From assembly GCF_018069875.1 (NCBI RefSeq), contig NZ_JAGQDF010000015.1, forward strand, positions 62,001 through 126,000: 64,000 nt of DNA. The letters are read 5' to 3'. Shown here piece by piece: positions 34,628 to 43,840 of this stretch. The position numbers and the translations under genes were made by a program. The notes under the pieces were generated by a model. The model worked only from the letters and a program-made list of their open reading frames with translations. It did not search any database and had not been told where the DNA came from. The DNA is from Ideonella alba (GTDB lineage Bacteria > Pseudomonadota > Gammaproteobacteria > Burkholderiales > Burkholderiaceae_C). Numbering within the stretch: the stretch's first letter is position 1; the number at the start of each line of letters is the position of its first letter.

Positions 34628-37321
34628 TCAGCGGCGCATCAGTCGCTTGCGGGCCTCTTCCACCCCCAGCACCAGGGCCGCCAGCGCCAGCAGCACCGGC
34701 AGCGTGCTGCCGTCCAGCGGCACGGTGTGGAACAGCGCATTCATTGCCGGCAGGTAGAGCACCGCGGCCTGCAGCACCACGCTCAGGCCCAGCCCGGCGG
34801 CCAGCCAGCGGTTGTGCAGCGCCCGGCGGCTGAAGACGCTGAGGGTGGCGCTGCGGCAGCTCAGCATGTTGAACCACTGGGTCAGCGCCACCAGGGTGAA
34901 CACCTCGGTGCGGGCCTGCTCCAGCGCTATCCCCACGCCCAGCCGCCACTGGAACCACACGAAGGCCACCGCCGCCGCGCTGAGGGCCATCAGGGCGGCG
35001 CGCAGCAGCATGCGGCGGTCGAACAGGGCCTCATCGCGTGCGGTGGGCGCACGGCGCATCTCGTCGCCATCGGCCGGGTCCATGACCAGGTTCACGGTCA
35101 GCGTGCCCTCGGTGACGATGTTGATCCACAGGATCTGCACCGCCACCAGCGGCAGCGGCAGGCCGGCCACCAGGCACAGCAGCAGCAGGATGACCTCGTC
35201 CACCGAGGTGGCGAACAGGTAGAGGATGACCTTCTTCAGGTTGGCATAGACCACCCGGCCCTGCGCCACCGCATGCACCAGGGTGGCGAAGTCGTCGTCG
35301 GTGATGACGATGCGTGCGGCGCTCTTGGCCACCTCGGTGCCGCTGCGGCCCATGGCCACGCCCACGTCGGCGCGGGCCAGCGCCGGCGCGTCATTCACGC
35401 CGTCGCCGGTCATGGCCACCACCTCGCCGCGGGCCTGCAGCGCCTCGACGATGCGCAGCTTCTGTGCCGGCTGCACGCGGGCGAAGACAGCGATGGCCGG
35501 CAGCGCGTCCAGCAGTTCGGCCTCGCCCATGCGCTCGAGCTCGGGGCCGTCGACGGCGCGGTCGTCGAGGCCGGCGATGCCCAGCGTGCGCGCGATCGCC
35601 AGGCCGGTCAGCTTGTGGTCGCCGGTGACCATCACCGGGCGGATGCCCGCGGCCTGGCAGGCGGCCACCGCGGCGGGCGCGGCCTCGCGCGGCGGGTCGA
35701 TCTGGCCGACCAGGCCGAGCAGGCGGCCCCGCGCCACCAGGTCGGAGTCATCCACCGCAGACGGGGCCTGCGGATCGACGGCGTCGATCACCGCCAGCGC
35801 CAGCACCCGCAGCGCCTGGCCGGCCAGCGCCTCGGCCTGGGCGCGCGCGGCCTGCAGCGTCGCCGGGCGCTCGGCGCCGCACAGGCGCAGCACGGCCTCC
35901 GGCGAGCCCTTGATCAGCCATTGGGCGCGGCCATCGGGCCCGGGGTGCAGCGTGGCCATGCGCTGGGTGTCGGCGTCAAAGGGCTGCTCGGCCAGCCGGC
36001 GTGTGGCGGCGCGGGTGGTGTCCACGTCCAGACCGGCCTTGGCGGCCAGTGTCAGCAGCGCGCCCTCGGTGGGGTCGCCGACGATGCGCCAGGCTGCGCC
36101 ATCGGCGGGCGGCAGCAGCTGGGCGTCGTTGCACAGCACCGCGGCACGCAGCAGCGCATGCAGATCCGGCAGCGCTGTGGCCTGCACGGGCCCGTCTGCC
36201 GCCAACAGCGTGCCCTGCGGGGCGTAGCCGCTGCCCTGCACCTGCAGACGCTGGCCGCCCGTGTCCCCCGGCAGCCACAGCGCGACCACGGTCATCTCGT
36301 TGCGGGTGAGCGTGCCGGTCTTGTCACTGCAGATCACCGTGGTCGAACCCAGCGTCTCCACCGCCGCCAGTCGGCGGATGATGGCGCCGCGGGCGGCCAT
36401 GCGCTGCATGCCCACCGCCAGCGCGATGGTCATGGCCACCGGCAGGCCCTCGGGCACCATCGACACCATCTGGCTGATCGCCACCATCAGCACCTCGGCC
36501 AGCGGCATGTCGCGCCACAGGCCCAGCGCCATCACCAGCGCGAACAGGCCCAGCGCCGCCAGCGTCAGCGCGCGGCCAAAGCGCTCCAGCCGTTGCTCCA
36601 GCGGCGTGGGCGGCTCCTGGGCACGCTGGGTCAGGCCGGCGATGCGGCCGATCTCGGTGTGCCGCCCGGTGGCCACCACCAGCGCCCGGGCGCGGCCGGC
36701 GGTGACCAGCGTGCCGGCGTGCAGCATGCAGTGGCGGTCGGCCAGCGCACTGGCTTCGGGCACGGCGGCCACGGTCTTGGTCACCGGCACCGATTCGCCG
36801 GTCAGGGCGGCCTCGGCCACCTGCAGCCGCACGGCCTCCAGCAGCCGTGCGTCGGCCGCGACCGCATCGCCCGCGGCCAGCAACAGCACATCGCCCGGCA
36901 CCAGCGCATGGGCCGGCGCCAACTGCTCGGCGCCGTCGCGCCAGACCCGCACCTGCACCGCGGCCAGCTGGCGCAGCGCCGCCATCGAGCGCTCGGCACG
37001 CCCCTCCTGCAGGCTGCCCAGCAGGCCGTTGATCAGCACCACCACCACGATCACCGCCGCATCACCCAGGTGACCCATCGCCAGCGCCAGCCCAGCGGCG
37101 ACGCCCAGGATGGCGATCAAGGGACTGCGCAGCTGGCGCAGGAAGATCGCCCAGTACGGGCGCGTGCTGGGCTCGGGCAGCGTGTTGGGGCCATGCACGG
37201 TCAGGCGGCGCGCCGCGTCCTCGGCGCTCAGGCCCAGTTCGGCGTCGGTGCCCAGCTGCTGCAGTGCGGCCGCCGGTGGCAGGGCGTGCCAGTCGGTGCG
37301 GGGGGCGGCATCAGCGTTCAC
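34628..37321 (-). CDS. Cation-transporting P-type ATPase (P2 type)
   Basis: The 897-residue protein has an N-terminal cation-ATPase domain and the actuator motif L-T-G-E-S. The phosphorylation motif is C-S-D-K-T-G-T-L-T, with N-domain and hinge G-D-G-V-N-D-A-P-A-L. There are about ten membrane helices. The fourth helix reads V-P-E-G-L-P-V-A-M-T-I-A-L; P-E-G-L-P is the pattern of P2A/P2B Ca and Na/K-type pumps rather than heavy-metal pumps. The ion is therefore probably calcium or another hard cation, but cannot be fixed from sequence alone. It shares the strand of its neighbours but has an isolated 110-bp upstream gap. Confidence 0.93.
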   Translation of the reverse strand: MNADAAPRTDWHALPPAAALQQLGTDAELGLSAEDAARRLTVHGPNTLPEPSTRPYWAIFLRQLRSPLIAILGVAAGLALAMGHLGDAAVIVVVVLINGLLGSLQEGRAERSMAALRQLAAVQVRVWRDGAEQLAPAHALVPGDVLLLAAGDAVAADARLLEAVRLQVAEAALTGESVPVTKTVAAVPEASALADRHCMLHAGTLVTAGRARALVVATGRHTEIGRIAGLTQRAQEPPTPLEQRLERFGRALTLAALGLFALVMALGLWRDMPLAEVLMVAISQMVSMVPEGLPVAMTIALAVGMQRMAARGAIIRRLAAVETLGSTTVICSDKTGTLTRNEMTVVALWLPGDTGGQRLQVQGSGYAPQGTLLAADGPVQATALPDLHALLRAAVLCNDAQLLPPADGAAWRIVGDPTEGALLTLAAKAGLDVDTTRAATRRLAEQPFDADTQRMATLHPGPDGRAQWLIKGSPEAVLRLCGAERPATLQAARAQAEALAGQALRVLALAVIDAVDPQAPSAVDDSDLVARGRLLGLVGQIDPPREAAPAAVAACQAAGIRPVMVTGDHKLTGLAIARTLGIAGLDDRAVDGPELERMGEAELLDALPAIAVFARVQPAQKLRIVEALQARGEVVAMTGDGVNDAPALARADVGVAMGRSGTEVAKSAARIVITDDDFATLVHAVAQGRVVYANLKKVILYLFATSVDEVILLLLCLVAGLPLPLVAVQILWINIVTEGTLTVNLVMDPADGDEMRRAPTARDEALFDRRMLLRAALMALSAAAVAFVWFQWRLGVGIALEQARTEVFTLVALTQWFNMLSCRSATLSVFSRRALHNRWLAAGLGLSVVLQAAVLYLPAMNALFHTVPLDGSTLPVLLALAALVLGVEEARKRLMRR

Positions 37322-37431
37322 GGCGGCACAGGATCACAGGCGAGACCTGTCGATTCTGTGGTGGGCGACCACCTGTTCAGCTTGACCCTGGACAAGCCAC
37401 GGCGGCACGTGGCCCGCATTCCGCGGGGTTC

Positions 37432-38421
37432 TCAACCCAGCAGATTGGCCAGCTTCAGCAGCGCCAGCAGCAGCATCCACAGCACCACCGAGCGCCAGAC
37501 CAGACCGACCAGGCTGCCCAGGTGGCCCAGTTCGGGCGGCAGGCCGGGGGTGGAGCCGGTGGCGTCGGTGGCGTCGGTGTCGCCGCTGGCGAAGGTGCGG
37601 CTGCGGTCAGGCGTCACGCCCGGGGCGGCCGCGCCGCCCAGCTGCACGCCCACCGCACCGGCCGCCGCCGCGAGGATGATGCCCTCGTTGGCGTGCTTCC
37701 ACAGGCCGGCGTCGCGGCGCCAGCCGGCCACCGCATCCTCGAAGTTGCCCACCACCGCGAAGCCGAAGGCGGTGAGGCGGGCCGGCACATGGTCGATCAG
37801 GTTGAAGGCGCGCTGGGACAGCTCGCGCAGGTTGTCATTCACCGGCACGCCCAGGTGGTGGCTCTTGAAGGCCCAGTAGCGGCTGCCGAACTCGGCCATG
37901 CGGTAGAGCACCGCGCCGGCCGGGCCCAGGCCCAGCGCCGCCAGCACCACGTAGCAGAAGAACACGCCGAAGACATGGCGGTGCGCGGCCAGCAGTGCGT
38001 GTTCCAGCACGTGGCGCAGCAGTTCGGTGCGCGGCAGCTCGGACGCATCCAGGTGGCGCCATTCGGCCAGCAGGCGGCGGGCGCCGTCCTCGTCGCCCTT
38101 CTCCAGCGCCTCGCGGATGTCGGTGAAGTAGTGGCTGAACTGGCGAAAACCCAGCGTCAGGTAGATCACCAGCACATCGAAGGCCAGCGCCAGGAAGAAG
38201 CTGATGTAGGTGGCCAGCACCCAGTGCAGCGCCCAGGCCAGCAGGGCCGGCACGATGACCGTCACCACCCAGACGATGCGCGCGTGCTGGGGCTGGCCGG
38301 CGTCGAAATTGCGCCCGGTCCAGCCGACCCAGTCGGCCAGCGTGTCATGGACCCAGTTGTCGCGCGGCAGCGGCTTGATCTGCTCAAGCACCAGCGCGAA
38401 GAGGACGGCGAAGAAACTCAC
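37432..38421 (-). CDS. CobD/CbiB family membrane protein
   Basis: The 329-residue protein has several membrane helices (residues about 1-20, 45-75, 80-100, 150-170 and 300-325) and the CobD/CbiB-type layout. Its N-terminus is M-S-F-F-A-V-L-F-A-L-V-L-E-Q-I. Family members include cobinamide synthase and AmpE-like regulators. No other cobalamin genes are nearby, so a role in B12 synthesis is doubtful. Confidence 0.82.
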   Translation of the reverse strand: MSFFAVLFALVLEQIKPLPRDNWVHDTLADWVGWTGRNFDAGQPQHARIVWVVTVIVPALLAWALHWVLATYISFFLALAFDVLVIYLTLGFRQFSHYFTDIREALEKGDEDGARRLLAEWRHLDASELPRTELLRHVLEHALLAAHRHVFGVFFCYVVLAALGLGPAGAVLYRMAEFGSRYWAFKSHHLGVPVNDNLRELSQRAFNLIDHVPARLTAFGFAVVGNFEDAVAGWRRDAGLWKHANEGIILAAAAGAVGVQLGGAAAPGVTPDRSRTFASGDTDATDATGSTPGLPPELGHLGSLVGLVWRSVVLWMLLLALLKLANLLG

Positions 38422-38449
38422 GCTGGCGATGATACCCAGCGTTGGCGGC

Positions 38450-39175
38450 TCAATCGTCGGCCAGCAGGTGGTAGAGATTGCGCAGCATCGCGGCTGTGGC
38501 GCCCCAGATGAAGAAGCGGTCGGGCTGGCCCGCCGGGTCGGGCGACCAGGGCATGGACAGGAACTCGCGCCAGACGCCGGGCGCCGCCTCGAAGCGGTGG
38601 CGCCGGTGGTGCGCCGGGTTCATCAGAAAGGCCAGCGGCACCTCGAAGGCCTCGGCCACCTCGAAGGCGTCCAGCGCCAGCTGGTGGTCCGGGTCGACCA
38701 GGCCGACCACCGGCGTCACCACGTAGCGGGTGACCGTGGTGTAGGTGGGCAGGCGGGCGATGACCTCGATCCGCTCGGCGCCCAGGCCCACCTCCTCGTG
38801 GGCCTCGCGCAGCGCGGTGGCCACCGCGTCGGCGTCCTCGGGGTCGGTGCGGCCGCCGGGAAAGCTGACCTGGCCGGCATGGTCGTGCAGGTGGGCGGTG
38901 CGCTCGGTCAGCAGCACCGACAGCCCGTGCGGCCGCGGCACCAGCGGCACCAGCACCGCGGCGGGCGTGGGTTCGCGGTCGAAGTGCAGGTCGTGGCGGT
39001 TGCCGTCGCCCGCGATCGGAGCGACGCGTTCATGGGCGCCCGCCAGGCGCTGGCGCAACAGCGCAGGCTGCAGCCGCGCCGGATCGATCGCCGGCAGATG
39101 GGCGTCGGTGGACAGGACCGGGATGGCGCGGGGGTCGCGGATCAGGCGGCTGGGTCGGGTCGGCGGCGCGTTCAT
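38450..39175 (-). CDS. Nudix hydrolase, CoA pyrophosphatase type
   Basis: The 241-residue protein has the Nudix box beginning G-G-R-T-D-P-E-D-A-D with R-E-A-H-E-E-V-G at its end. It also has the preceding V-S-F-P-G segment typical of NudL-type CoA diphosphatases, and T-Y-T-T-V-T-R-Y-V-V-T-P-V-V-G after it. It would hydrolyse CoA and related nucleotide conjugates in the cytoplasm. The start at 39175 (M-N-A-P-P-T-R) is the last ATG before the conserved body; a longer frame upstream lacks similarity. Confidence 0.93.
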   Translation of the reverse strand: MNAPPTRPSRLIRDPRAIPVLSTDAHLPAIDPARLQPALLRQRLAGAHERVAPIAGDGNRHDLHFDREPTPAAVLVPLVPRPHGLSVLLTERTAHLHDHAGQVSFPGGRTDPEDADAVATALREAHEEVGLGAERIEVIARLPTYTTVTRYVVTPVVGLVDPDHQLALDAFEVAEAFEVPLAFLMNPAHHRRHRFEAAPGVWREFLSMPWSPDPAGQPDRFFIWGATAAMLRNLYHLLADD

Positions 39176-39203
39176 GCCCGGCCATGATAGGCGGCTCGCC
39201 CCG

Positions 39204-39491
39204 TCAGCGCAGGCTGCCCACGTAGCGCCGCATCGCCACGCCCAGCGGGCTGCTGGGCGTGGCGGCCGGCCGCACCGGCGCGGCGGGCGGTGGCGGCGGG
39301 AACAGGGCCTCGGCCAGGCGGTTGGCGCGCTCGACACAGTCGGCCTGGCCGCTGGCCCGCGCCAGCGCGATGATCTCCTGCGCGTAGGCGGCATCGCGAA
39401 CCAGCCATTCGACGTCGGTGACGCGGCCGACATGGCGGCGCAGCACCACGTGCAGATGGGCCGCCAGGGCCAGCTTCTCGCTCTCCAACAT
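39204..39491 (-). CDS. Small uncharacterised protein
   Basis: The 95-residue protein has no recognised domain. It is predicted mostly helical (E-K-L-A-L-A-A-H-L-H-V-V-L-R-R-H) with a proline-rich patch (P-P-P-P-P-A-A-P-V-R-P-A) near residue 68. The frame keeps the local codon bias and lies directly downstream of the ammonium-transporter gene (21-bp gap) on the same strand. A P-II protein usually follows amtB, but this is not one. Confidence 0.6.
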   Translation of the reverse strand: MLESEKLALAAHLHVVLRRHVGRVTDVEWLVRDAAYAQEIIALARASGQADCVERANRLAEALFPPPPPAAPVRPAATPSSPLGVAMRRYVGSLR

Positions 39492-39512
39492 GGGTCACTC
39501 CCGGGTCGTGGG

Positions 39513-40760
39513 TCAGTCGATGCGTTCGCCGTGCTGGGCCAGATCCAGCCCCAGCCGCTCCTGGTCGGGTGTCAGGCGCAGGCCGACCAGGGCGTCGACC
39601 AGCCACAGCAGGAACGCGGTGGCGACGCCGCTGTAGAGCAGCGTGGCGCCCGCGGCGGTGGCCTGCGCCGCCAGCGAACCGCTGACGCCGCCCACCAGCG
39701 GCTCGGCCAGCACGCCGGTCAGCAGTGCACCGACCAGGCCACCGATGCCGTGCACGCCGAACACGTCCAGCGAGTCGTCCACGCCCAGCAGGCGTTTCAG
39801 ACCGGTGGCGCCCCACAGGCCCGCCAGACCCGCCACCGCGCCGATCAGCACCGCGTTGCCGGGGCCGACGAAGCCCGAGGCCGGCGTCACCGCGACCAGG
39901 CCGGCCACCACGCCGCTGCACAGGCCCAGCAGCGTGGGCGTGCGGCGCAGCGTCCATTCGGCCCCCATCCAGCCCAGCGCGCCGGCGGCCCCGGCCAGTT
40001 GCGTGGCCAGCATGGCCATGGCGGCGCGGGCATCGGCGGCCCCGGCCGAGCCGGCATTGAAGCCGATCCAGCCCACCCACAGCAGCGCCGCGCCGGTCAT
40101 CGTCTGGCCCAGGTGCGAGGGGGTCAGGGCCTCGCGCCCCCAACCCTGGCGCGGGCCCAGCCACCAGGCCGCCACCAGGCCGGCCACGCCGGCGTTGAGG
40201 TGGACCACGGTGCCACCGGCGAAGTCCAGTGCGCCGCGCTGCGCCAGCCAGCCCTCGGGCGACCAGACCCAGTGGGCCAGCGGCGCATAGACGCCCAGCG
40301 ACCACAGTGCGCTGAACCACAACAGGGCGGCGAAGCGCATGCGTTCGGCCACCGCGCCCACGATCAGTGCGGGCGTGATGACGGCAAAGCTGAGCTGGAA
40401 CATCGCGAACACCGCCTCGGGCACCGAGGGCATCAGCGGGTGCACGCTGGCCAGGCCCTGTGGCTTGTCCACGCGCAGGCTGGCCATCCAGGGGTGGCGC
40501 CAGTCGCCGATCCACCCATCACCAGGGCCGAAGGCCAGGCTGTAGCCGATGGCGAACCACAGCAGGCTCACCAGGGCGGCGATGGCCAGCACCTGCGCCA
40601 GGGTGCCCAGCACGTTCTTGCGCCGCACCATGCCGGCGTAGAACAGCGCCAGGCCTGGCAGGCTCATCAGCAGCACCAGCGTGGTGGCGCTGATCATCCA
40701 GGCGGTGTCGCCGGCGCTGAGTTGCGCGACCGGCACCAGGGCTGGCAAAGGGGTGGCCAT
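39513..40760 (-). CDS. amtB: Ammonium transporter
   Basis: The 415-residue Amt family protein has about eleven helices. It has the N-terminal family signature D-T-A-W-M-I-S-A-T-T-L-V-L-L-M-S-L-P-G-L, and the two pore histidines in T-V-V-H-L-N-A-G and F-G-V-H-G-I-G-G. It passes ammonia or ammonium across the inner membrane. Unlike most amtB genes it has no glnK beside it; the next gene is the 95-residue unknown. A sigma-54-like promoter at 40796-40811 suggests nitrogen control. Confidence 0.95.
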   Translation of the reverse strand: MATPLPALVPVAQLSAGDTAWMISATTLVLLMSLPGLALFYAGMVRRKNVLGTLAQVLAIAALVSLLWFAIGYSLAFGPGDGWIGDWRHPWMASLRVDKPQGLASVHPLMPSVPEAVFAMFQLSFAVITPALIVGAVAERMRFAALLWFSALWSLGVYAPLAHWVWSPEGWLAQRGALDFAGGTVVHLNAGVAGLVAAWWLGPRQGWGREALTPSHLGQTMTGAALLWVGWIGFNAGSAGAADARAAMAMLATQLAGAAGALGWMGAEWTLRRTPTLLGLCSGVVAGLVAVTPASGFVGPGNAVLIGAVAGLAGLWGATGLKRLLGVDDSLDVFGVHGIGGLVGALLTGVLAEPLVGGVSGSLAAQATAAGATLLYSGVATAFLLWLVDALVGLRLTPDQERLGLDLAQHGERID

Positions 40761-40795
40761 CGACGTCCTCTTGTTCTGTACTGCCCCCAGGACTC

Positions 40796-40811
40796 AGCAA
40801 GAACCCTGCCC
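40796..40811 (-). promoter_or_regulatory. Sigma-54-like promoter of the ammonium transporter gene
   Basis: Read on the minus strand this is GGGCAGGGTTCTTGCT. Its GG and GC are separated by exactly 10 bp as in the -24/-12 consensus (TGGCACG-N4-TTGCA/T). Transcription would begin near 40785, about 25 bases before the ATG at 40760. RpoN/NtrC control is usual for this family. Confidence 0.5.
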
Positions 40812-40831
40812 AGCAGCGCCGCGCCGGGACG

Positions 40832-40856
40832 AAAAAAAACCGCCCCGGTGGGGCGG
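40832..40856 (-). terminator. Rho-independent terminator of the rpsP-rimM-trmD-rplS operon
   Basis: A GC hairpin CCGCCCCGGTGGGGCGG (40840-40856) is followed on the minus strand by eight T residues. It lies 30 bp beyond the rplS stop. It ends the ribosomal operon before the ammonium transporter promoter. Confidence 0.92.
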
Positions 40857-40886
40857 CTTTCTTGGGGGCAGGCGCGAGGCCGGCGA

Positions 40887-41240
40887 TCAGGACAGCTTTT
40901 CCTTGATGCGCGCCGACTTGCCCGAGCGCTGGCGCAGGTAGTACAGCTTGGCGCGGCGGACGTCACCGCGGCGCTTGACTTCGATCGAGGCGATCAGCGG
41001 GCTGTAGAGCTGGAAGGTCCGCTCGACGCCTTCGCCGCTGGAGATCTTGCGCACGATGAAGCTGCTGTTGAGGCCGCGGTTGCGCTTGGCGATCACGACG
41101 CCTTCGTAGGCCTGCACGCGCTTGCGGGTGCCTTCGACGACGTTGACGCTGACGATCACGGTGTCGCCGGGGGCAAAGGCCGGGATGGTCTTGCCAAGAC
41201 GAGCAATTTCTTCCTGCTCGAGGGTCTGGATCAGGTTCAC
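40887..41240 (-). CDS. rplS: 50S ribosomal protein L19
   Basis: The 117-residue protein is L19, with the typical L-E-Q-E-E-I-A-R-L near the start and [17 protein letters not shown] at the end. The start is a GTG at 41240 with GGAG seven bases upstream; the longer ATG frame from 41288 has no family similarity. It is the last gene of the conserved rpsP-rimM-trmD-rplS operon and is followed by a strong terminator. Confidence 0.98.
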   Translation of the reverse strand: MNLIQTLEQEEIARLGKTIPAFAPGDTVIVSVNVVEGTRKRVQAYEGVVIAKRNRGLNSSFIVRKISSGEGVERTFQLYSPLIASIEVKRRGDVRRAKLYYLRQRSGKSARIKEKLS

Positions 41241-41339
41241 TGACTTCTCCGAAGTGATCGTGCCGGGGCTGGTTGAAAGATGGTGCATCCCTGGCGGTGC
41301 ATGGATGCGTCCCTCGGCAGAGGATCGAAAAGCCGCTGA

Positions 41340-42116
41340 TTATAGCGCGGCGTTGCCCTGGGCGCCAAGCGCAGCCAGGAAGCGCTCATCGGCCGCGCTG
41401 AGGCGGCCCGCCGCCCGGGCGGCAGCGATCAGGTCGGGGCGACGGCGCGCGGTGAGTTCCAGCGAGCGCTCGCGGCGCCAGCGCTCGATCTGCGCATGGT
41501 GGCCGGACAGCAGCACGGGCGGCACCGGCTGGGCGGCCTCGCCCTCAGCGGGCGTCCAGACCTCGGGGCGGCTGTAGTGCGGGCAGTCGAGCAGGCCGTC
41601 CTCGAAGCTGTCCTGCTGGTGCGAGCGGGCGTCGGCCAGCACGCCCTCCTGCAGACGCGCGATGCCGTCCAGCAGCGCCAGCGCGGGCAGTTCGCCCCCG
41701 GACAGCACGAAGTCGCCCAGGCTCAGTTCCAGGTCGACATGGCGGTCAAGCAGGCGCTGGTCGATCCCTTCGTAGCGGCCGCACAGCAGCAGCGCGCCAG
41801 GGCCGCCGGCCATCTCGCGCAGCAGGGCCTGGTCGATGCGTCGGCCGGTGGGGCTGAAGTGGATCACCGGCGCGGGGGCGGCGCGGTCGGCGCGCACCGC
41901 GGCCAGCGCGCGCTCCAGCGGCTCGGCGAGCATCACCATGCCGGGGCCGCCGCCGTAGGGACGGTCATCGACGCGGCGGTAGTTGTCGTCGGCGAAATCG
42001 CGCAGCGGCCAGCAGCGCACGTCCACCTGGCCCGACTCGAAGGCGCGCCGGGTCACGCCCTGCGTGAGAAAGGGCGTGAACAGCTCGGGAAACAGCGTGA
42101 TGACGTCGAAGCGCAT
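41340..42116 (-). CDS. trmD: tRNA (guanine37-N1)-methyltransferase
   Basis: The 258-residue enzyme methylates G37 of tRNAs carrying G36, which prevents frameshifting. It starts [13 protein letters not shown] at 42116 and contains the knotted SAM site ([15 protein letters not shown]) and [17 protein letters not shown]. The open frame extends 24 codons further up, into rimM, without family similarity. Confidence 0.98.
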   Translation of the reverse strand: MRFDVITLFPELFTPFLTQGVTRRAFESGQVDVRCWPLRDFADDNYRRVDDRPYGGGPGMVMLAEPLERALAAVRADRAAPAPVIHFSPTGRRIDQALLREMAGGPGALLLCGRYEGIDQRLLDRHVDLELSLGDFVLSGGELPALALLDGIARLQEGVLADARSHQQDSFEDGLLDCPHYSRPEVWTPAEGEAAQPVPPVLLSGHHAQIERWRRERSLELTARRRPDLIAAARAAGRLSAADERFLAALGAQGNAAL

Positions 42117-42126
42117 GGCCCGATCG

Positions 42127-42732
42127 TCAATAGTCCAGGCCCCAGTCGACGAGCAGGCACCGGCCCGGCAGGTCCACCTCGTCGACATAGGCGGCCACGA
42201 AGGGGATCAGGCGCTCGGCCTCGTCGGGCGGCGCATCAGCGGCCGCGTCGGGGCGACGCACGCGCAGCACGCAGTGGGCCCCGGTTTCAAGCAGGTCGGT
42301 GACGGTGCCGAGCACCGCCCCCTCGCGGTTGAGCACCTGCAGGCCGATCAGGTCGACCCAGTAGAACTCGTCGGGGTCGGCGGTGGGAAAGCTCTGGCGC
42401 GAGACGAACACCCGGGCGCCCTTGAGCGCCTCAGCGGCGTTGCGGTCGGGGATGTCCTGGGCGGTGGCCACGACCACCTCGCCATGTTCCTTGGCGCTGG
42501 TGATCTTCAGCAGCGCCGGCAGCGGCGCCGGCTTGGCGGCGCGCACCGCGGCGACACCCTTGCCGGGCGCCGCGTCCGCCGGTTGCAGGAACCAGCGGCG
42601 GGAGGAAAACAGGGCCTGGGGATCGGCGGAAAAAGGCTGGACCTTGAACCCGCCCTTGATGCCCCAGGCGTCGATGATGCGGCCGACCTCGACCGCGTCA
42701 TCGGGCCAGCTCACCGCATCAGGCGACGTCAT
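42127..42732 (-). CDS. rimM: Ribosome maturation factor RimM
   Basis: The 201-residue 30S maturation factor binds S19. It has the N-terminal [18 protein letters not shown] motif and a C-terminal PRC-barrel with [10 protein letters not shown] and a final E-V-D-L-P-G-R-x-L-x-V-D-W-x-L-D-Y. It lies between rpsP and trmD in the usual order, with a 10-bp gap to trmD. Confidence 0.97.
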   Translation of the reverse strand: MTSPDAVSWPDDAVEVGRIIDAWGIKGGFKVQPFSADPQALFSSRRWFLQPADAAPGKGVAAVRAAKPAPLPALLKITSAKEHGEVVVATAQDIPDRNAAEALKGARVFVSRQSFPTADPDEFYWVDLIGLQVLNREGAVLGTVTDLLETGAHCVLRVRRPDAAADAPPDEAERLIPFVAAYVDEVDLPGRCLLVDWGLDY

Positions 42733-42760
42733 GCGCGGATGGGTGGGCCGGCCGGGCCGG

Positions 42761-43021
42761 TCAGGCGGCCGGGGCGACCTTGGCCTTGGCCTGGGCGATC
42801 AGGCGCGAGACGGTGTCCGACGGCTGGGCGCCGACGCCGACCCAGTAGGTCACGCGGTCCTGAGCCACGCGCAGGGCTTCTTCGCCCTCGGAGGCCACCG
42901 GGTTGTAGAAGCCCAGCTTCTCGATGAAGCGGCCATCACGGCGCTCGCGCGAGTCGGCGACGACGATGTTGTAGAAGGGGCGCTTCTTGGAGCCACCGCG
43001 GGCCAGACGAATCACGACCAT
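42761..43021 (-). CDS. rpsP: 30S ribosomal protein S16
   Basis: The 86-residue S16 begins [17 protein letters not shown] and ends with a short Ala-rich tail. It is the first gene of the operon. The ribosome site AAGGA precedes the ATG. A strong promoter lies about 190 bp upstream, leaving a long leader. Confidence 0.99.
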   Translation of the reverse strand: MVVIRLARGGSKKRPFYNIVVADSRERRDGRFIEKLGFYNPVASEGEEALRVAQDRVTYWVGVGAQPSDTVSRLIAQAKAKVAPAA

Positions 43022-43213
43022 GTTGTCGTTCCTTGATGTTCAGTTCGTGTGGACCGCCGCGCCTGGGAGACACCGCCTGGATTGGCTGATCCGGTTGCCC
43101 GGGCCTGATGTGCAGATGTACGTCAGACCCGAACGCTGCTCCAGCCCCGTAGATACGCCTGCTCGGTGACCACGCTCCGTGGGTACCGTCAAGCCGGTGC
43201 TGGAAAACATGGG

Positions 43214-43243
43214 ATTATAGGGTCTGTACAGCGAACCTGACAA
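43214..43243 (-). promoter_or_regulatory. Sigma-70 promoter of the rpsP operon
   Basis: On the minus strand TTGTCA (43243-43238) and a perfect TATAAT (43219-43214) are 18 bp apart. Transcription would start near 43207, giving a leader of about 185 bases before rpsP. Its -35 lies only seven bp from the start codon of the divergent GNAT gene. Confidence 0.8.
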
Positions 43244-43249
43244 ACCGAG

Positions 43250-43783
43250 ATGCCCGAGCTGCTCATCCGCCCCAGCACCGATGCCGACCTGCCGGCCATC
43301 ACCGCGATCTATGGCCAGGCCGTGCTGCACGGCACCGGCACCTTCGAACTGGAGCCGCCCGACCTGGCCGAGATGGGCCGCCGCCGCGCCGACGTGCTGG
43401 GCAAGCAGCTGCCCTGGCTGGTGGCCGCAGGCGCCGACGGCGCGTTGCTGGGCTATGCCTACGCCAACCATTTCCGGCCGCGCCTGGCCTACCGCTTCTG
43501 CCTGGAGGACTCGATCTACCTGGCTCCCGAGGCCCAGGGCCGTGGCGTGGGCACCGCCCTGCTGGCCGAACTGGTGGGCCAGTGCGAGGCGCGTGGCGCC
43601 CGCCAGATGCTGGCGGTGATCGGCGACAGCGCGAATGCCGGCTCGATCGGCGTGCACCGGCGGCTGGGTTTCGAGCACACCGGCGTGCTCAAGGCCTCGG
43701 GCTGGAAGTTCGGCCGCTGGCTGGACGTGGTGCTGATGCAACGCGCGCTGGGTGTGGGCGACACGCTGCCGGCGGCCGACTGA
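43250..43783 (+). CDS. GNAT family N-acetyltransferase (phosphinothricin-acetyltransferase-like)
   Basis: The 177-residue GNAT protein begins L-L-I-R-P-S-T-D-A-D-L-P-A-I-T-A-I-Y. It has the acetyl-CoA loop A-P-E-A-Q-G-R-G-V-G-T-A-L-L near residue 95 and the Pat-like ending F-E-H-T-G-V-L-K-A-S-G-W-K-F-G-R-W-L-D-V-V-L-M. Relatives acetylate methionine sulfone, phosphinothricin or other amino-acid analogues. It stands alone, divergent from rpsP, with a weak ribosome site. Confidence 0.92.
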   Translation: MPELLIRPSTDADLPAITAIYGQAVLHGTGTFELEPPDLAEMGRRRADVLGKQLPWLVAAGADGALLGYAYANHFRPRLAYRFCLEDSIYLAPEAQGRGVGTALLAELVGQCEARGARQMLAVIGDSANAGSIGVHRRLGFEHTGVLKASGWKFGRWLDVVLMQRALGVGDTLPAAD

Positions 43784-43797
43784 GGGCCAGACACGAC

Positions 43798-43819
43798 ACA
43801 GGGCCCCGCAAGGCCCTGT
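43798..43819. terminator. Hairpin between convergent GNAT and pit genes
   Basis: ACAGGGCC (43798-43805) pairs with GGCCCTGT (43812-43819) across a six-base loop, 15 bp past the GNAT stop. There is no U-tract on either strand, so it may act as a weak bidirectional terminator or 3' stabiliser. Confidence 0.45.
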
Positions 43820-43840
43820 CTGTGCGCCGAACCGCGTGGC

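Noticed and set aside
37432-38421. Cobalamin biosynthesis locus
   Set aside because: A single CobD/CbiB-family gene stands without any other cob gene in the window, so assignment to B12 synthesis is unsupported.
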